A stretch of DNA of 64,000 nucleotides, taken from Amnibacterium kyonggiense. Its GTDB lineage: Bacteria > Actinomycetota > Actinomycetes > Actinomycetales > Microbacteriaceae. The notes under the pieces are model-generated. The model did no database searches and had not been told where the DNA came from. It saw only the letters and a list, made by a program, of their open reading frames with translations. Positions 1-8,190 of this stretch are shown here, piece by piece (positions within the stretch are counted from its first letter, which is position 1; every line of letters begins with the position of its first letter). Both the position numbers and the translations under genes were made by a program. The stretch spans positions 62,001 through 126,000 of the forward strand of contig NZ_SOAM01000001.1 in the NCBI RefSeq assembly GCF_004364555.1. Reading direction: 5' to 3'.

Positions 1-667
1 CGGACAGCTCCGACAGCGACTCCTGCGTCTGCGTCGCGATGCGGGCCCGGCGCTGGCCCACCCGCCGCTGCACGACGGCGAGGATCGGCAGCAGCACGAT
101 CGCGATCAGCGCGAGCTGCCAGCTGAGCAGGAACATCGCGACGAACGCCGCGATCACCGTGACGGTGTTGCCGACCACCGACGAGACCGTGTTCGACAGC
201 ACGTTCGCGACGCCGCCCACGTCGTTCGCGAGGCGGGACTGGATCACCCCGGTGCGGGTGCGCGTGAAGAACCCGAGCTCCATCTGCTGGAGGCGGGTGA
301 AGAGGCGCTGCCGGAGGGAGGCGGTCACCCCGTTCCCGATCGTCGCGGTGAGGTAGGTCTGCCCGACGCCGAGCACCTGCGACACGACCCAGATGAGGAC
401 CATGCCGCCGACGATCTCGGCGAGCCGCGGGAGGTTCGGGCCGCCGCCGGGGAAGAGCCCCTGGTCGAAGGCCTCCTGCGTCAGCAGCGGCGGCGCGACG
501 GTGAGCCCCGCCGTCACCAGGACGAGGACGATCGTGAGTGCGAGGCGGCCGCGGTAGGGGTGGAAGAGCTCCCGGATGCGCCGCCCGAAGTCGGGGATGC
601 GCGGCGCCTTCGCGTTCTGCTCGCGCATCGCGGAGGCGTCCTGCCTGGACCCGCGGATCGCCTGCAT
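1..667 (-). CDS. ABC exporter, transmembrane domain (partial; C-terminus outside window)
   Basis: About 222 N-terminal residues of a fused permease/ATPase exporter are visible. After a charged N-terminus of about 35 residues come hydrophobic segments near residues 44-62, 85-105 and 155-195, with the coupling-type stretch LTATIGNGVTASLRQRLF and then LGFFTRTRTGVIQSRLANDV between them. That order is typical of ABC_membrane (type 1 exporter) domains of multidrug or lipid exporters. The ATP-binding half lies beyond position 1. The ATG at 667 is preceded by GGTGAG; an in-frame GTG at 673 is an alternative. The substrate cannot be told from this part. Confidence 0.85.
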   Translation of the reverse strand, partial: MQAIRGSRQDASAMREQNAKAPRIPDFGRRIRELFHPYRGRLALTIVLVLVTAGLTVAPPLLTQEAFDQGLFPGGGPNLPRLAEIVGGMVLIWVVSQVLGVGQTYLTATIGNGVTASLRQRLFTRLQQMELGFFTRTRTGVIQSRLANDVGGVANVLSNTVSSVVGNTVTVIAAFVAMFLLSWQLALIAIVLLPILAVVQRRVGQRRARIATQTQESLSELS

Positions 668-775
668 GCTCACCGGGGAAGGCTACGGGCGTCCGCGGGC
701 GGGACCGTGCGCGTTCTCGGAGCGCGATCAGCCGGGGGACGGGCGACTCGCAGGCCCCGCTCCTACGGTCCGGGC

Positions 776-1168
776 ATGAGCGACACCACTCCTGCACCCG
801 GATCCCGCCTCACCGTCGAGGACGCCGGATCGACCACCGACCCCGCGGACCTCGTCGACGGCGACGCCTCGACCGCGGGCACCACCGGCACCGCGCCGTC
901 CACGGGCGCGGACGACCTGCCCTCGGCGCCGGGCGCGACGACGAGCGGGCTCTCCTCGCTCGTCGCGGACGACGACTCGATCGGGCACGTCTTCGACCAG
1001 ACGAACGGCGTCGTGGAGGGCATCGACGGCGACTCCGACGGCACGGCGGAGAGCGACGAGCGCAGCGCCGCCGAGCGCGCCGACGAGGACCCTGCCTTCG
1101 AGGCGTTCGCCGATACGGAGACACCGCGCGCCGACGACACGGACGACCCCCGGGTCACCGGCAACTGA
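776..1168 (+). CDS. acidic hypothetical protein, 130 aa
   Basis: The frame encodes 130 residues dominated by Asp, Glu, Ala, Thr and Ser. It has almost no hydrophobic runs, no signal peptide and no membrane segment, so it looks intrinsically disordered. A short more ordered stretch, DDDSIGHVFDQTNGVVEGID, lies near residues 65-83 and may be the conserved core. The ATG follows a GGTCCGGGC leader with no clear Shine-Dalgarno sequence. It is transcribed away from the ABC exporter and converges on the phosphotransferase-like gene. No family was recognised; codon use fits the neighbours, so I think it is a real gene of unknown function. Confidence 0.6.
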   Translation: MSDTTPAPGSRLTVEDAGSTTDPADLVDGDASTAGTTGTAPSTGADDLPSAPGATTSGLSSLVADDDSIGHVFDQTNGVVEGIDGDSDGTAESDERSAAERADEDPAFEAFADTETPRADDTDDPRVTGN

Positions 1169-1175
1169 GCGAGGC

Positions 1176-1207
1176 GCTGACGCATGCCGCTGCGGGTATG
1201 CGTCAGC
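1176..1207. terminator. inverted repeat between convergent genes, likely bidirectional terminator
   Basis: GCTGACGCAT and ATGCGTCAGC form a perfect 10-bp stem around a 12-nt loop. The right arm overlaps the stop codon of the minus-strand phosphotransferase-like gene and sits just after the stop of the acidic protein gene. There is no T-tract. Confidence 0.6.
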
Positions 1208-1946
1208 CGGCTGCCCACAGGATCGCGGCCGAGACGGTCGGCAGGGCTTCGGCGTCCCTCCGGTAGAGGGCGCCGTGGTCCGGCCGGCCCGCGCGATCGG
1301 CGTGCTCGGCGACGTCGTCGAGGAGCGGCCCGACGGCGACGAGGATCGCCGCCGGGGCGACGTCGCCGTACGCGTCGGCGAGGAGCCGGAGCCGGCGACC
1401 GCGTTCCTCAGGCGGGGTCGACCTGCCGTCGACGTTCTCGGGAGCGGTGAGCGGCACGAGCCGGTAGGCGAGGTGCGCCAGATCGCGCACGCGCGGCCCC
1501 GGCGACGCCTGATCGAGGTCGATGACGCCGATGATCCGGTCGCCGTCGACGACGAGGTTGTAGGGCGCGAAGTCGTTCACCGAGATCACCTGGGCCGGCT
1601 CGCGCGTGGGCTGCTGCCAGACCGCACCGGCCGTGTCGAAGTCCGCGCTCGCGTCGTGCAGACGCCGCAGGACCGCCGCGGCCCGCACCAGGAACGCGTC
1701 CGTCCACACGGCCTCCGGGAGCGGGTACGCGGGCACCGAGCCGGGCAGGAACGCGAGCACCTCCCGCCCCTCGTCGTCGAACCCGAACGGCTCCGGCACG
1801 AGGTCGACGCCGCGCGACCGGAGGTGCCGCAGGTAGGCGTGGACGGTCGGCGTCCACGGACCGCCGACGCGGTGCACGTGGTCGCCGATCCGGACCGGGG
1901 CGTTGCTGTTGCCGCCGAGCAGCGACTCGGGGCGGTCCTCGGTCAT
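1203..1946 (-). CDS. aminoglycoside phosphotransferase (APH)-fold protein
   Basis: A 247-residue protein of the APH/choline-kinase fold (usual length 250-300). The Brenner-type motif is VNDFAPYN near residue 125: the catalytic Asp and the metal-binding Asn are kept, while the usual His before the loop is replaced by Asn. The second metal site follows as IGVIDLDQASPGPRVRDLAH. The start ATG overlaps the TGA of the alpha-glucosidase gene by 4 bp, so the two are probably translated together and under the same LacI-type operator. The substrate is unknown; in this setting a sugar or small metabolite is as likely as an antibiotic. Confidence 0.75.
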   Translation of the reverse strand: MTEDRPESLLGGNSNAPVRIGDHVHRVGGPWTPTVHAYLRHLRSRGVDLVPEPFGFDDEGREVLAFLPGSVPAYPLPEAVWTDAFLVRAAAVLRRLHDASADFDTAGAVWQQPTREPAQVISVNDFAPYNLVVDGDRIIGVIDLDQASPGPRVRDLAHLAYRLVPLTAPENVDGRSTPPEERGRRLRLLADAYGDVAPAAILVAVGPLLDDVAEHADRAGRPDHGALYRRDAEALPTVSAAILWAAG

Positions 1947-3583
1947 GCCGGGTCGCGGATCCAGGCCGTCGCGTCCGCGGGCAGCACGCGGTCGGCGCCG
2001 ATCGGCGCCGTCGCGACGAGGATCTCGCCCGCGGGCAGCGTCGCGGGCACGCCGAAGGTCGTCACGCACCGCCAGCCGCCGTCGCGCTCGACCTCGATCA
2101 CGCCGTCGCGGCCGTCGACGAACCGCACGCCCTCGCCGGCGGTCAGCTCGGCGCGGAGCGCGAGCGCTCGGCGGTAGAGGTGCAGGGTCGAGTCCGGGTC
2201 GGCCTCCTCGACCGCCACCGCGTAGTCCGCGAACCAGGCGGGCTGCGGCAGGTGCGAGCCCCCGGCGCCGAAACCGAACGAGGGGCCGTCCGCGGTCCAC
2301 GGCAGCGGCACGCGCGCGCCGTCGCGGCCCTTCTGCGTGTGGCCGTCGCGCTCCCAGATCGGGTCCTCCAGCGCCTCGAACGGGATGTCCGCGACCTCGG
2401 GGAGTCCGAGCTCCTCGCCCTGGTAGAGGTAGGCGGACCCCGGCAGCGCGAGCAGCAGGAGGCTGCCGGCCCGGGCCCGAGCCAGCCCGAGCCGCCGGTC
2501 CTCCACCGGCTCGCGCCCGTGCGCCATCAGCCACGCGGGCAGGTCGGCGTCGGCGGGCAGGCCGAAGCGGGTCGCATGGCGCACGAGGTCGTGGTTCGAC
2601 AGCACCCACGTCGACGAGGCGCCGGCGGCCCGCGCGCGTGCGAGCGATGTCTCGATGGTGCGGCGGAACCCGTCGGCCGACCACGGCTCGAGCACCAGGT
2701 CGAACTCGAAGGTCTGGCCGAGCTCGTCCGGCCGCGCGTAGAGCGGCAGGCGCGCCGGGGAGGCCCACGCCTCGGCGACCGCGCTGCGGGGCGGGTCGTA
2801 CTCGTTCATCACGGAGCGCCAGCCGCGGAAGATCTCGTGCACCTCGTCGCGGTCGAACAGGATGTCGGTGCCGTCGTCCTTGAGGTCGTCGCGGTGGATC
2901 CGCGGGTAGCTCGGGAGGGGCTCGGACAGGTCCTTCGCGAGCGCGTGGGCGACGTCGACGCGGAAGCCGTCCACGCCGCGATCGGCCCAGAAGCGCAGGA
3001 CGTCGTGGAACTCCTCCCGCACCTCGGGGTTGCTCCAGTCGAAGTCGGGCTGCTCGGGCGCGAAGAGGTGCAGGTACCACTGGCCGTCCGGCACCCGGGT
3101 CCAGGCCGGCCCGCCGAAGTGGCTCACCCAGTCCGACGGCGGCTGCGAGCCGTCCTCGCCGAGGCCGTCGCGGAAGATGTAGCGGGCCCGCTCGGGCGAG
3201 CCGGGCGCGGCGGCGAGCGCCGCGCGGAACCAGGCGTGCCCGGACCCGGAGTGGTTCGGCACGATGTCGACGACGATCCGGATGCCCTCCGCGTGGAGGG
3301 CATCGACGAGGTCGTCGAACTGCTCGAGCGTGCCGATGCGGGGGTCGACGTCCCGGTAGTCGTCCACGTCGTAGCCCCCATCAGCGAGGGCGGACGGGTA
3401 GAACGGGCTCAGCCAGACGGCGTCGATCCCGAGCTCCGCGAGGTAGGGCACGCGGTCGATCAGCCCGGTCAGGTCGCCGATCCCGTCGCCGTTCCCGTCC
3501 GCGAAGCTGCGCGGGTACACCTGGTACACGACGGCGTTCCGCCACCAGGTCGGGTCGGTCAGGTCGCGCTCAGTCCTCGGCAC
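1943..3583 (-). CDS. alpha-glucosidase, glycoside hydrolase family 13
   Basis: A 546-residue cytoplasmic GH13 enzyme of the alpha-glucosidase/oligo-1,6-glucosidase type, which hydrolyses alpha-glucosidic bonds of small oligosaccharides brought in by the neighbouring transporter. It starts with the typical WWRNAVVYQVYPRSFADGNG. Conserved regions: DIVPNH (106-111), GFRVDVAH with the nucleophile Asp near 210, general-acid Glu in AEAWA near 271, and LSNHD with the stabilising Asp near 332. No signal peptide. The GTG at 3583 is chosen because TATCGT (3595-3590 on the minus strand) would be a -10 box for a leaderless message. The LacI operator at 3600-3613 lies just upstream. Confidence 0.92.
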   Translation of the reverse strand: MPRTERDLTDPTWWRNAVVYQVYPRSFADGNGDGIGDLTGLIDRVPYLAELGIDAVWLSPFYPSALADGGYDVDDYRDVDPRIGTLEQFDDLVDALHAEGIRIVVDIVPNHSGSGHAWFRAALAAAPGSPERARYIFRDGLGEDGSQPPSDWVSHFGGPAWTRVPDGQWYLHLFAPEQPDFDWSNPEVREEFHDVLRFWADRGVDGFRVDVAHALAKDLSEPLPSYPRIHRDDLKDDGTDILFDRDEVHEIFRGWRSVMNEYDPPRSAVAEAWASPARLPLYARPDELGQTFEFDLVLEPWSADGFRRTIETSLARARAAGASSTWVLSNHDLVRHATRFGLPADADLPAWLMAHGREPVEDRRLGLARARAGSLLLLALPGSAYLYQGEELGLPEVADIPFEALEDPIWERDGHTQKGRDGARVPLPWTADGPSFGFGAGGSHLPQPAWFADYAVAVEEADPDSTLHLYRRALALRAELTAGEGVRFVDGRDGVIEVERDGGWRCVTTFGVPATLPAGEILVATAPIGADRVLPADATAWIRDPA

Positions 3584-3599
3584 GGGAGCACGATAGGGC

Positions 3600-3613
3600 T
3601 GCAATCGCTTGCA
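3600..3613. promoter_or_regulatory. LacI-family operator O1 (TGCAATCGCTTGCA)
   Basis: This 14-bp near-palindrome has the classical LacI/GalR form, with TGCAA and TTGCA arms and a central CG. It differs at one position from the site at 4489-4502. It lies 16 bp upstream of the alpha-glucosidase start and about 15 bp upstream of the divergent membrane-protein gene, so one bound repressor could control both. The likely binder is the LacI-type regulator at 8191-9258. Confidence 0.8.
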
Positions 3614-3628
3614 GACGCGACGCATGAT

Positions 3629-4411
3629 GTGCGGGTGCCGTCCGATCCGGGTCACGTCGCCGTCGACGCCGAGCTGCTCGCCGACGCCCGCCGGCGGTAC
3701 ACCGGCCGGGGCGACCTGGCGGACCAGCTCTGGTGGCTCGAGCATCCCGGCACCCGGGGGCCGAGCGGGGCGGAGGACCCGGCTCCGGCCCTCGAGGCCG
3801 CTCGTGCCGCGCTCTTCCGACCGGATCGCCCCGCCGACGCGGACCCGGACGAGATCCGGCGCCGACTCGACCTCCTCGACGCGGACCGCGCAGCGGCGCG
3901 CTCCGCGATCGCCGCCGCGCGGGCGGACGCCCCGCCCCAGGCGGCGACCGTCCCGCCGCCGCGGCGACCGCGGAGCGCCGTGCCGGTCGCCGTCGGCCTC
4001 GCCGCCTTGATCGTCGGCGCCGTCCTCGGCTTCGCGGTCGCCCGGTCCGCCGCAGCGCCGACCTCGTCCGCGCTCGCGGTGTTCGACTCGGTGCAGCGCG
4101 CGCAGGACGTCCCGCCCGCCACCGCCGACCTGCCGCCGGTCGCGGCCCGGTCGGGCTACCGGCTGCTCGGCAGCTCGCCGACGACCGGCGCCTACGCCTA
4201 CGGGGTCCGGCGATCCGACGGCGACGTCTGCCTGGTCGTCGTCGTGCTCGCGACGTCGACCTACTCGACCTGCACGTCGGCGGCGGCGTTCGCGCTCGGC
4301 GGCCTCACGCTCGGCTTCCAGGCCGACGTCGATCCGACCGACGACTCCGGCGTCGTGCAGCCGGTCGGCATCCACCCCAGCTGGGCGCCGGACGGCGGCT
4401 TCTCGTTCTGA
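3629..4411 (+). CDS. single-pass membrane protein of unknown function
   Basis: About 260 residues. The N-terminal half is hydrophilic, with the Trp-containing stretch DQLWWLEHPGTR near residues 30-45 and a charged RRRLDLLDADRAAAR region. One membrane helix near 115-135 (VGLAALIVGAVLGFAVARSA) follows a PPPRRPR stretch that should hold the N-terminus in the cytoplasm. An extracytoplasmic domain of about 125 residues contains two Cys. No family was recognised. The start is either GTG 3629 or GTG 3635; neither has a clear ribosome-binding site. It is divergent from the alpha-glucosidase, sharing operator O1, and upstream of the sugar-binding protein gene. Confidence 0.65.
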   Translation: MRVPSDPGHVAVDAELLADARRRYTGRGDLADQLWWLEHPGTRGPSGAEDPAPALEAARAALFRPDRPADADPDEIRRRLDLLDADRAAARSAIAAARADAPPQAATVPPPRRPRSAVPVAVGLAALIVGAVLGFAVARSAAAPTSSALAVFDSVQRAQDVPPATADLPPVAARSGYRLLGSSPTTGAYAYGVRRSDGDVCLVVVVLATSTYSTCTSAAAFALGGLTLGFQADVDPTDDSGVVQPVGIHPSWAPDGGFSF

Positions 4412-4488
4412 GGTCGGCCGTCGCTCCGTGAGGTGGTCGCCCTCCCACCGCCGCAGATCACGATCCGGCAGCGTTTGTGGAGTTCGAA

Positions 4489-4502
4489 TGCAAACGCTTG
4501 CA
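4489..4502. promoter_or_regulatory. LacI-family operator O2 (TGCAAACGCTTGCA)
   Basis: A 14-bp near-palindrome matching the site at 3600-3613 in 13 of 14 bases. Its right end overlaps the -35 box of the promoter of the sugar transporter operon, so binding should block RNA polymerase there. Confidence 0.85.
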
Positions 4503-4526
4503 GGATCACAGGCGCATCGTTACTGT
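4498..4526 (+). promoter_or_regulatory. promoter of the sugar ABC transporter operon
   Basis: TTGCAG (4498-4503) and TACTGT (4521-4526) are separated by exactly 17 bp, a good sigma70-type arrangement. The predicted start near 4533 leaves a leader of about 60 nt before the binding-protein gene. The -35 box overlaps operator O2. Confidence 0.7.
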
Positions 4527-4594
4527 CCCCCATCGGGGAGCGACGCCGCTCCCCCGCGCGAGCACCAACGCGCGGCAGCTCAAAGAGGAGTTCT

Positions 4595-5878
4595 ATGAAG
4601 AAGGCGCTCCGCGTCGCAGCCGTCGGCGCGACGCTCGCACTGTCCGGGCTCAGCCTGGTCGCCTGTTCCAGCGGCAGCGGCGGGGGCAACCCGGCCGCGC
4701 AGAGCGGCAACGACACCGGCCCCATCACGTACGTGCAGGGCAAGGACACGTCCGGCAACATCCCCAAGCTCGCGGCGATGTGGAACGCGGACCACCCCAA
4801 GGAGAAGGTGACGGTCAAGCAGCAGTCGGACAACGCCGACCAGCAGCTCCAGGACCTGACCCAGCACCTGCAGCAGAAGCTCTCCGACTACGACGTGATG
4901 TCCACCGACGTCGTCTGGACCGCGCAGCTCGCGGCCAAGGGCTGGCTGCAGCCGCTGACCGGCAACTACAAGCTCGACCTCTCCGGCTACCTGCCCTCGG
5001 TCGTGAAGTCCGGCCAGTACGTCGGCACCCAGTACGCGGCCCCGTCGGTGACCGACTCGCAGCTGCTCTACTACCGCAAGGACCTGCTCGGCTCGAACCC
5101 GGTGCCGACCACCTTCGCCGAGATGATGAAGCTCTGCCCGATCGCCAAGAAGGCCGGCATCGACTGCTACGCGGGCCAGTTCGCGAAGTACGAGGGCCTC
5201 ACGGTCAACTTCAACGAGGTCGTCACCTCGAACGGCGGCACCGTCGTCGACGACAAGGGCAAGCCGACCCTCGACACCCCGCAGGCCGAGGCCGGCCTGC
5301 AGGAGCTCGTGGACGCGTTCAAGGACGGCAACATCCCGAAGGCCGCCGTCTCCTACCAGGAGCAGCAGGGCCTGAACTCGTTCGAGCAGGGCAAGCTCAT
5401 GTTCCTGAACAACTGGCCGTACATGGTCGCGGACATCGCGAACAGCGCGCAGGCGAAGGACATCCGCAGCAAGTACGGGATCGCCGGCTACCCCGGCAAG
5501 TCCGCGGTCGGTGGCCACAACCTGGCCATCAACGCGTACTCGAAGCACAAGAAGACGGCGCTCGACTTCATCAAGTTCATGGAGTCCGCGGACGTCCAGA
5601 AGAACCGCGTGGAGAAGGAGTCGGTCGCCCCGACGCTGTCCTCCCTCTACTCGGACACGAGCTTCACGGACCAGTACCCGTACCTCGTGCCGCTGAAGAA
5701 GTCGCTCGACAGCGCGGTTGCCCGCCCCATCACGCCGTACTACAACGGCGTCACGCAGGCGATCCAGAACAACATCTTCCAGGCCCTCCAGACCGCTTCC
5801 ACGGGCGGCTCGGTCGATGTCAAGTCGGTGCTCAGCGCGACCTCGAAGGCCATCGAGGCCGCGAGCTCGGGCAGCTGA
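4595..5878 (+). CDS. sugar ABC transporter, extracellular solute-binding lipoprotein (MalE/AglE type)
   Basis: A 427-residue substrate-binding protein of the family 1 (MalE-like) group that delivers sugars to the two permeases encoded next. A lysine-rich signal peptide ends in the lipobox LVAC with the lipidated Cys at 24, followed by a Ser/Gly linker. Mature features include ITYVQGKDTSGNIPKLAAMW, the Trp/Tyr-rich SFEQGKLMFLNNWPYM and the C-terminal helix of the SBP_bac_1 fold. A strong ribosome-binding site, AAAGAGGAG, precedes the ATG. The LacI operator, nearby GH13 enzyme and permease order suggest alpha-glucosides such as maltose, sucrose or trehalose; the exact sugar is not visible. Confidence 0.93.
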   Translation: MKKALRVAAVGATLALSGLSLVACSSGSGGGNPAAQSGNDTGPITYVQGKDTSGNIPKLAAMWNADHPKEKVTVKQQSDNADQQLQDLTQHLQQKLSDYDVMSTDVVWTAQLAAKGWLQPLTGNYKLDLSGYLPSVVKSGQYVGTQYAAPSVTDSQLLYYRKDLLGSNPVPTTFAEMMKLCPIAKKAGIDCYAGQFAKYEGLTVNFNEVVTSNGGTVVDDKGKPTLDTPQAEAGLQELVDAFKDGNIPKAAVSYQEQQGLNSFEQGKLMFLNNWPYMVADIANSAQAKDIRSKYGIAGYPGKSAVGGHNLAINAYSKHKKTALDFIKFMESADVQKNRVEKESVAPTLSSLYSDTSFTDQYPYLVPLKKSLDSAVARPITPYYNGVTQAIQNNIFQALQTASTGGSVDVKSVLSATSKAIEAASSGS

Positions 5879-5901
5879 TCGCCGGATAGAACCGGTCCGT
5901 T

Positions 5902-5937
5902 CCGGGTGGTGCCGCCGTCAGCGGCGGCACCACCCGG
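5902..5937 (+). terminator. stable intercistronic hairpin between binding protein and permease genes
   Basis: A perfect 16-bp GC-rich stem (CCGGGTGGTGCCGCCG and its complement) closes a TCAG tetraloop, 23 bp after the binding-protein stop and 35 bp before the first permease. There is no U-tract. By analogy with malE-malF spacers it probably protects the upstream transcript or partly terminates, making more binding protein than permease. Confidence 0.7.
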
Positions 5938-5972
5938 GACGATCGTTCACTCCCGATGAAGAGAGGAACCGA

Positions 5973-7004
5973 ATGACCGCCCTCGCCGCGCCCCCGAAGT
6001 CCCCGCCGCCGAAGCTCGCGGGCCGGGAGAGCGCAGAAGCGAACCGACGCCGGGTCACCCGCGTCGCCTACGCCCTCCTCGCGCCGACGATCATCGTGAT
6101 GCTGATCATCGTCGCCTACCCGATCGTCCAGTCGGTCATCCAGTCGTTCAACAGCGACGCGAGCGGCATCGACCCGAAGACCGGCCTGTTCCGGGCCGGC
6201 GGGTTCGTGGGCCTGCAGAACTACACGAACTGGCTCTTCCAGCAGTGCCAGATCGGCGGGGTCACACAGGCGTGTCCCCCCGGCAGCCCGCAGGCCGGCT
6301 TCTACAACTCGGTCTTCGTCACCTTCTTCTTCGCGATCGTGACGGTCGCGCTCGAGACGGTGTTCGGCATCTGGATGGCCTTCATCATGAACCGGAACTT
6401 CCGGGGCCGCGGGATCCTCCGCGCCGCGGTGCTGGTGCCGTGGGCGATCCCCACGGCGGTCACCGCGAAGCTCTGGTACTTCATCTTCGACCCGAGCGGC
6501 GTGCTGAACACGGTCCTGAACATCAACGTGCTGTGGCTCAGCGACCTGTGGGCGTCCCGGTTCGCGATCATCATCGCGGACACGTGGAAGACGACGCCGT
6601 TCATGGCGCTGCTGATCCTCGCGGGCCTGCAGCTGATCCCGGAGGAGACCTACGAGGCCGCCCGGATGGACGGCTCGAGCGCGGTCCAGACGTTCTTCCG
6701 CATCACGCTCCCCCTGCTGAAGCCGGCGCTCGTCGTCGCGATCCTCTTCCGGACCCTCGACGCGCTGCGCATGTACGACCTCCCCGCCATCCTGACCGGC
6801 GGCGGCGGCGGCGGTGGTCAGGGGACGCAGACGCTCTCGATCCTCGTCGTCAAGCAGATCCAGCAGAGCAACGACTCCGCCTCGGCCCTGTCGACGATCA
6901 CGTTCCTGCTGATCTTCGCCGTCGCCTTCCTCTTCATCCGACTCCTCGGTGCCAACCTGACCGGCAACGAGCGCAAGGCGCGTCGCGTCGCCAAGGAGGC
7001 CTGA
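5973..7004 (+). CDS. sugar ABC transporter permease (MalF/UgpA type)
   Basis: A 343-residue inner-membrane permease of the binding-protein-dependent carbohydrate importers. The N-terminal cytoplasmic tail is followed by TM1 near 35-57 (ALLAPTIIVMLIIVAYPIV), a periplasmic loop with two Cys, and five further helices. The EAA loop that docks to the ATPase is EAARMDGSSAVQTFFRITLP near residue 228. A poly-Gly turn follows. Ribosome-binding site AGAGGAAC precedes the ATG. It lies between the binding-protein gene and the second permease. No ATPase gene is in the operon, so a shared MsiK-like ATPase elsewhere is expected. Confidence 0.93.
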   Translation: MTALAAPPKSPPPKLAGRESAEANRRRVTRVAYALLAPTIIVMLIIVAYPIVQSVIQSFNSDASGIDPKTGLFRAGGFVGLQNYTNWLFQQCQIGGVTQACPPGSPQAGFYNSVFVTFFFAIVTVALETVFGIWMAFIMNRNFRGRGILRAAVLVPWAIPTAVTAKLWYFIFDPSGVLNTVLNINVLWLSDLWASRFAIIIADTWKTTPFMALLILAGLQLIPEETYEAARMDGSSAVQTFFRITLPLLKPALVVAILFRTLDALRMYDLPAILTGGGGGGGQGTQTLSILVVKQIQQSNDSASALSTITFLLIFAVAFLFIRLLGANLTGNERKARRVAKEA

Positions 7005-7006
7005 CC

Positions 7007-7927
7007 ATGACGACCGTCGCAGGACCCGCGGTCGAGACCGCGGAACGTCCCGTCACGAACGAGTACTCGATCGGCCGTGCGCGCGCCCGCCGGCGCAAGC
7101 AGGGGGCCGCGGCCCTCCGCACGGGGATCCAGGCCGCGATCATCGTGGTCTGGTGTCTGCTGCCGTTCTACTGGATGGTCGTCATCGGCTTCCGGGACTC
7201 GAGCTACACGTTCGACCCGAACCCCCTGCCCATCCACCTGACGTTCGCGAACTACATCAGCGCGTTCGACACCGCGAACGGCAACTACCTGGGCCTGGCG
7301 CTGCTGAACAGCTTCGGCATCTGCACGGTGGTCACGATCGTCGCGCTCGTCGTGGGGATCAGCGCCTCCTACTGCCTCGCGCGGCTCAACTTCCCGGGCA
7401 AGGGACTGATCATGGGCTTCATCCTGGGGGCCTCGATGTTCCCCGGCGTCGCCCTGCTCACGCCGCTGTTCGCGATGTTCTCGCAGCTCGGGTGGTCCGG
7501 CCAGTACCAGGTGCTGATCATCCCCTACATCGCGGGCGCGCTGCCGCTGACGGTGTACACGCTGAACTCGTTCTTCCGCGAGATGCCTTGGGACCTCGAG
7601 GAGGCGGCGCGGATCGACGGGTGCACGCCGGCGCAGGCGTTCCGCATCGTGATCCTGCCGCTGGCAGCCCCGGCCGTCTTCACCACGGCGATCCTCGCGT
7701 TCATCGCGAGCTGGAACGAGTACCTGCTGGTGAGCGTGCTCGGGAACACCCAGATCCAGACGGTCACCTACGCGATCGCGCAGTTCACCGGCTCGATCCC
7801 GCACGTGCAGCCGTACACGACGATCATGGCGGCCGGCACGATCGTGACGATCCCGCTGATCATCCTGGTCCTGGTGTTCCAGCGTCGGATCGTCGCCGGT
7901 CTGACCGCGGGCGGGGTCAAGGGCTGA
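7007..7927 (+). CDS. sugar ABC transporter permease (MalG type)
   Basis: A 306-residue second permease subunit. An Arg-rich N-terminus leads into TM1 near 45-65, and the typical EAA motif EEAARIDGCTPAQAFRIVIL appears near residue 198, with SWNEYLL shortly after. It starts 2 bp after the stop of the upstream permease, with GGAGG in that gene's last codons acting as ribosome-binding site. Together with the upstream gene it forms the heterodimeric channel of the importer. Confidence 0.93.
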   Translation: MTTVAGPAVETAERPVTNEYSIGRARARRRKQGAAALRTGIQAAIIVVWCLLPFYWMVVIGFRDSSYTFDPNPLPIHLTFANYISAFDTANGNYLGLALLNSFGICTVVTIVALVVGISASYCLARLNFPGKGLIMGFILGASMFPGVALLTPLFAMFSQLGWSGQYQVLIIPYIAGALPLTVYTLNSFFREMPWDLEEAARIDGCTPAQAFRIVILPLAAPAVFTTAILAFIASWNEYLLVSVLGNTQIQTVTYAIAQFTGSIPHVQPYTTIMAAGTIVTIPLIILVLVFQRRIVAGLTAGGVKG

Positions 7928-8157
7928 TGGACGCGAGGAGGCGGCGGCAGGGCGTCGACACCTACGACCTCGGTCTCGGGTTCTTCGGCTTCTTCGCCGT
8001 CGCCTTCTTCGCCGTCAGCCTGTTCCTCCAGGTGACGGGCCGCGACCCGATCTGGGCGTCGCTCGCCGCCATCGTCTCCTTCGCGATCCTCGGCGCCGTC
8101 TGGCTCTTCCGGCGGCGCTACATCGCCCGCTCCACCCGGTCCGAGGACGAGGCCTGA
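7927..8157 (+). CDS. small two-helix membrane protein in the sugar transport operon
   Basis: 76 residues with two hydrophobic helices (near 17-38 and 44-63) and an Arg-rich cytoplasmic end, RRRYIARSTRSEDEA. Its ATG overlaps the TGA of the malG-type gene by one base, so it is translationally coupled to the transporter. No family was recognised; it could be an accessory subunit or assembly factor of the importer. Confidence 0.7.
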   Translation: MDARRRRQGVDTYDLGLGFFGFFAVAFFAVSLFLQVTGRDPIWASLAAIVSFAILGAVWLFRRRYIARSTRSEDEA

Positions 8158-8190
8158 CGCCTCCTCCATGACCACCTCTCGACGATCGAG

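Noticed and set aside
1203-1946. Aminoglycoside resistance gene
   Set aside because: Only the general APH/choline-kinase fold is visible, the usual catalytic-loop His is Asn, and the gene is coupled to a sugar hydrolase.
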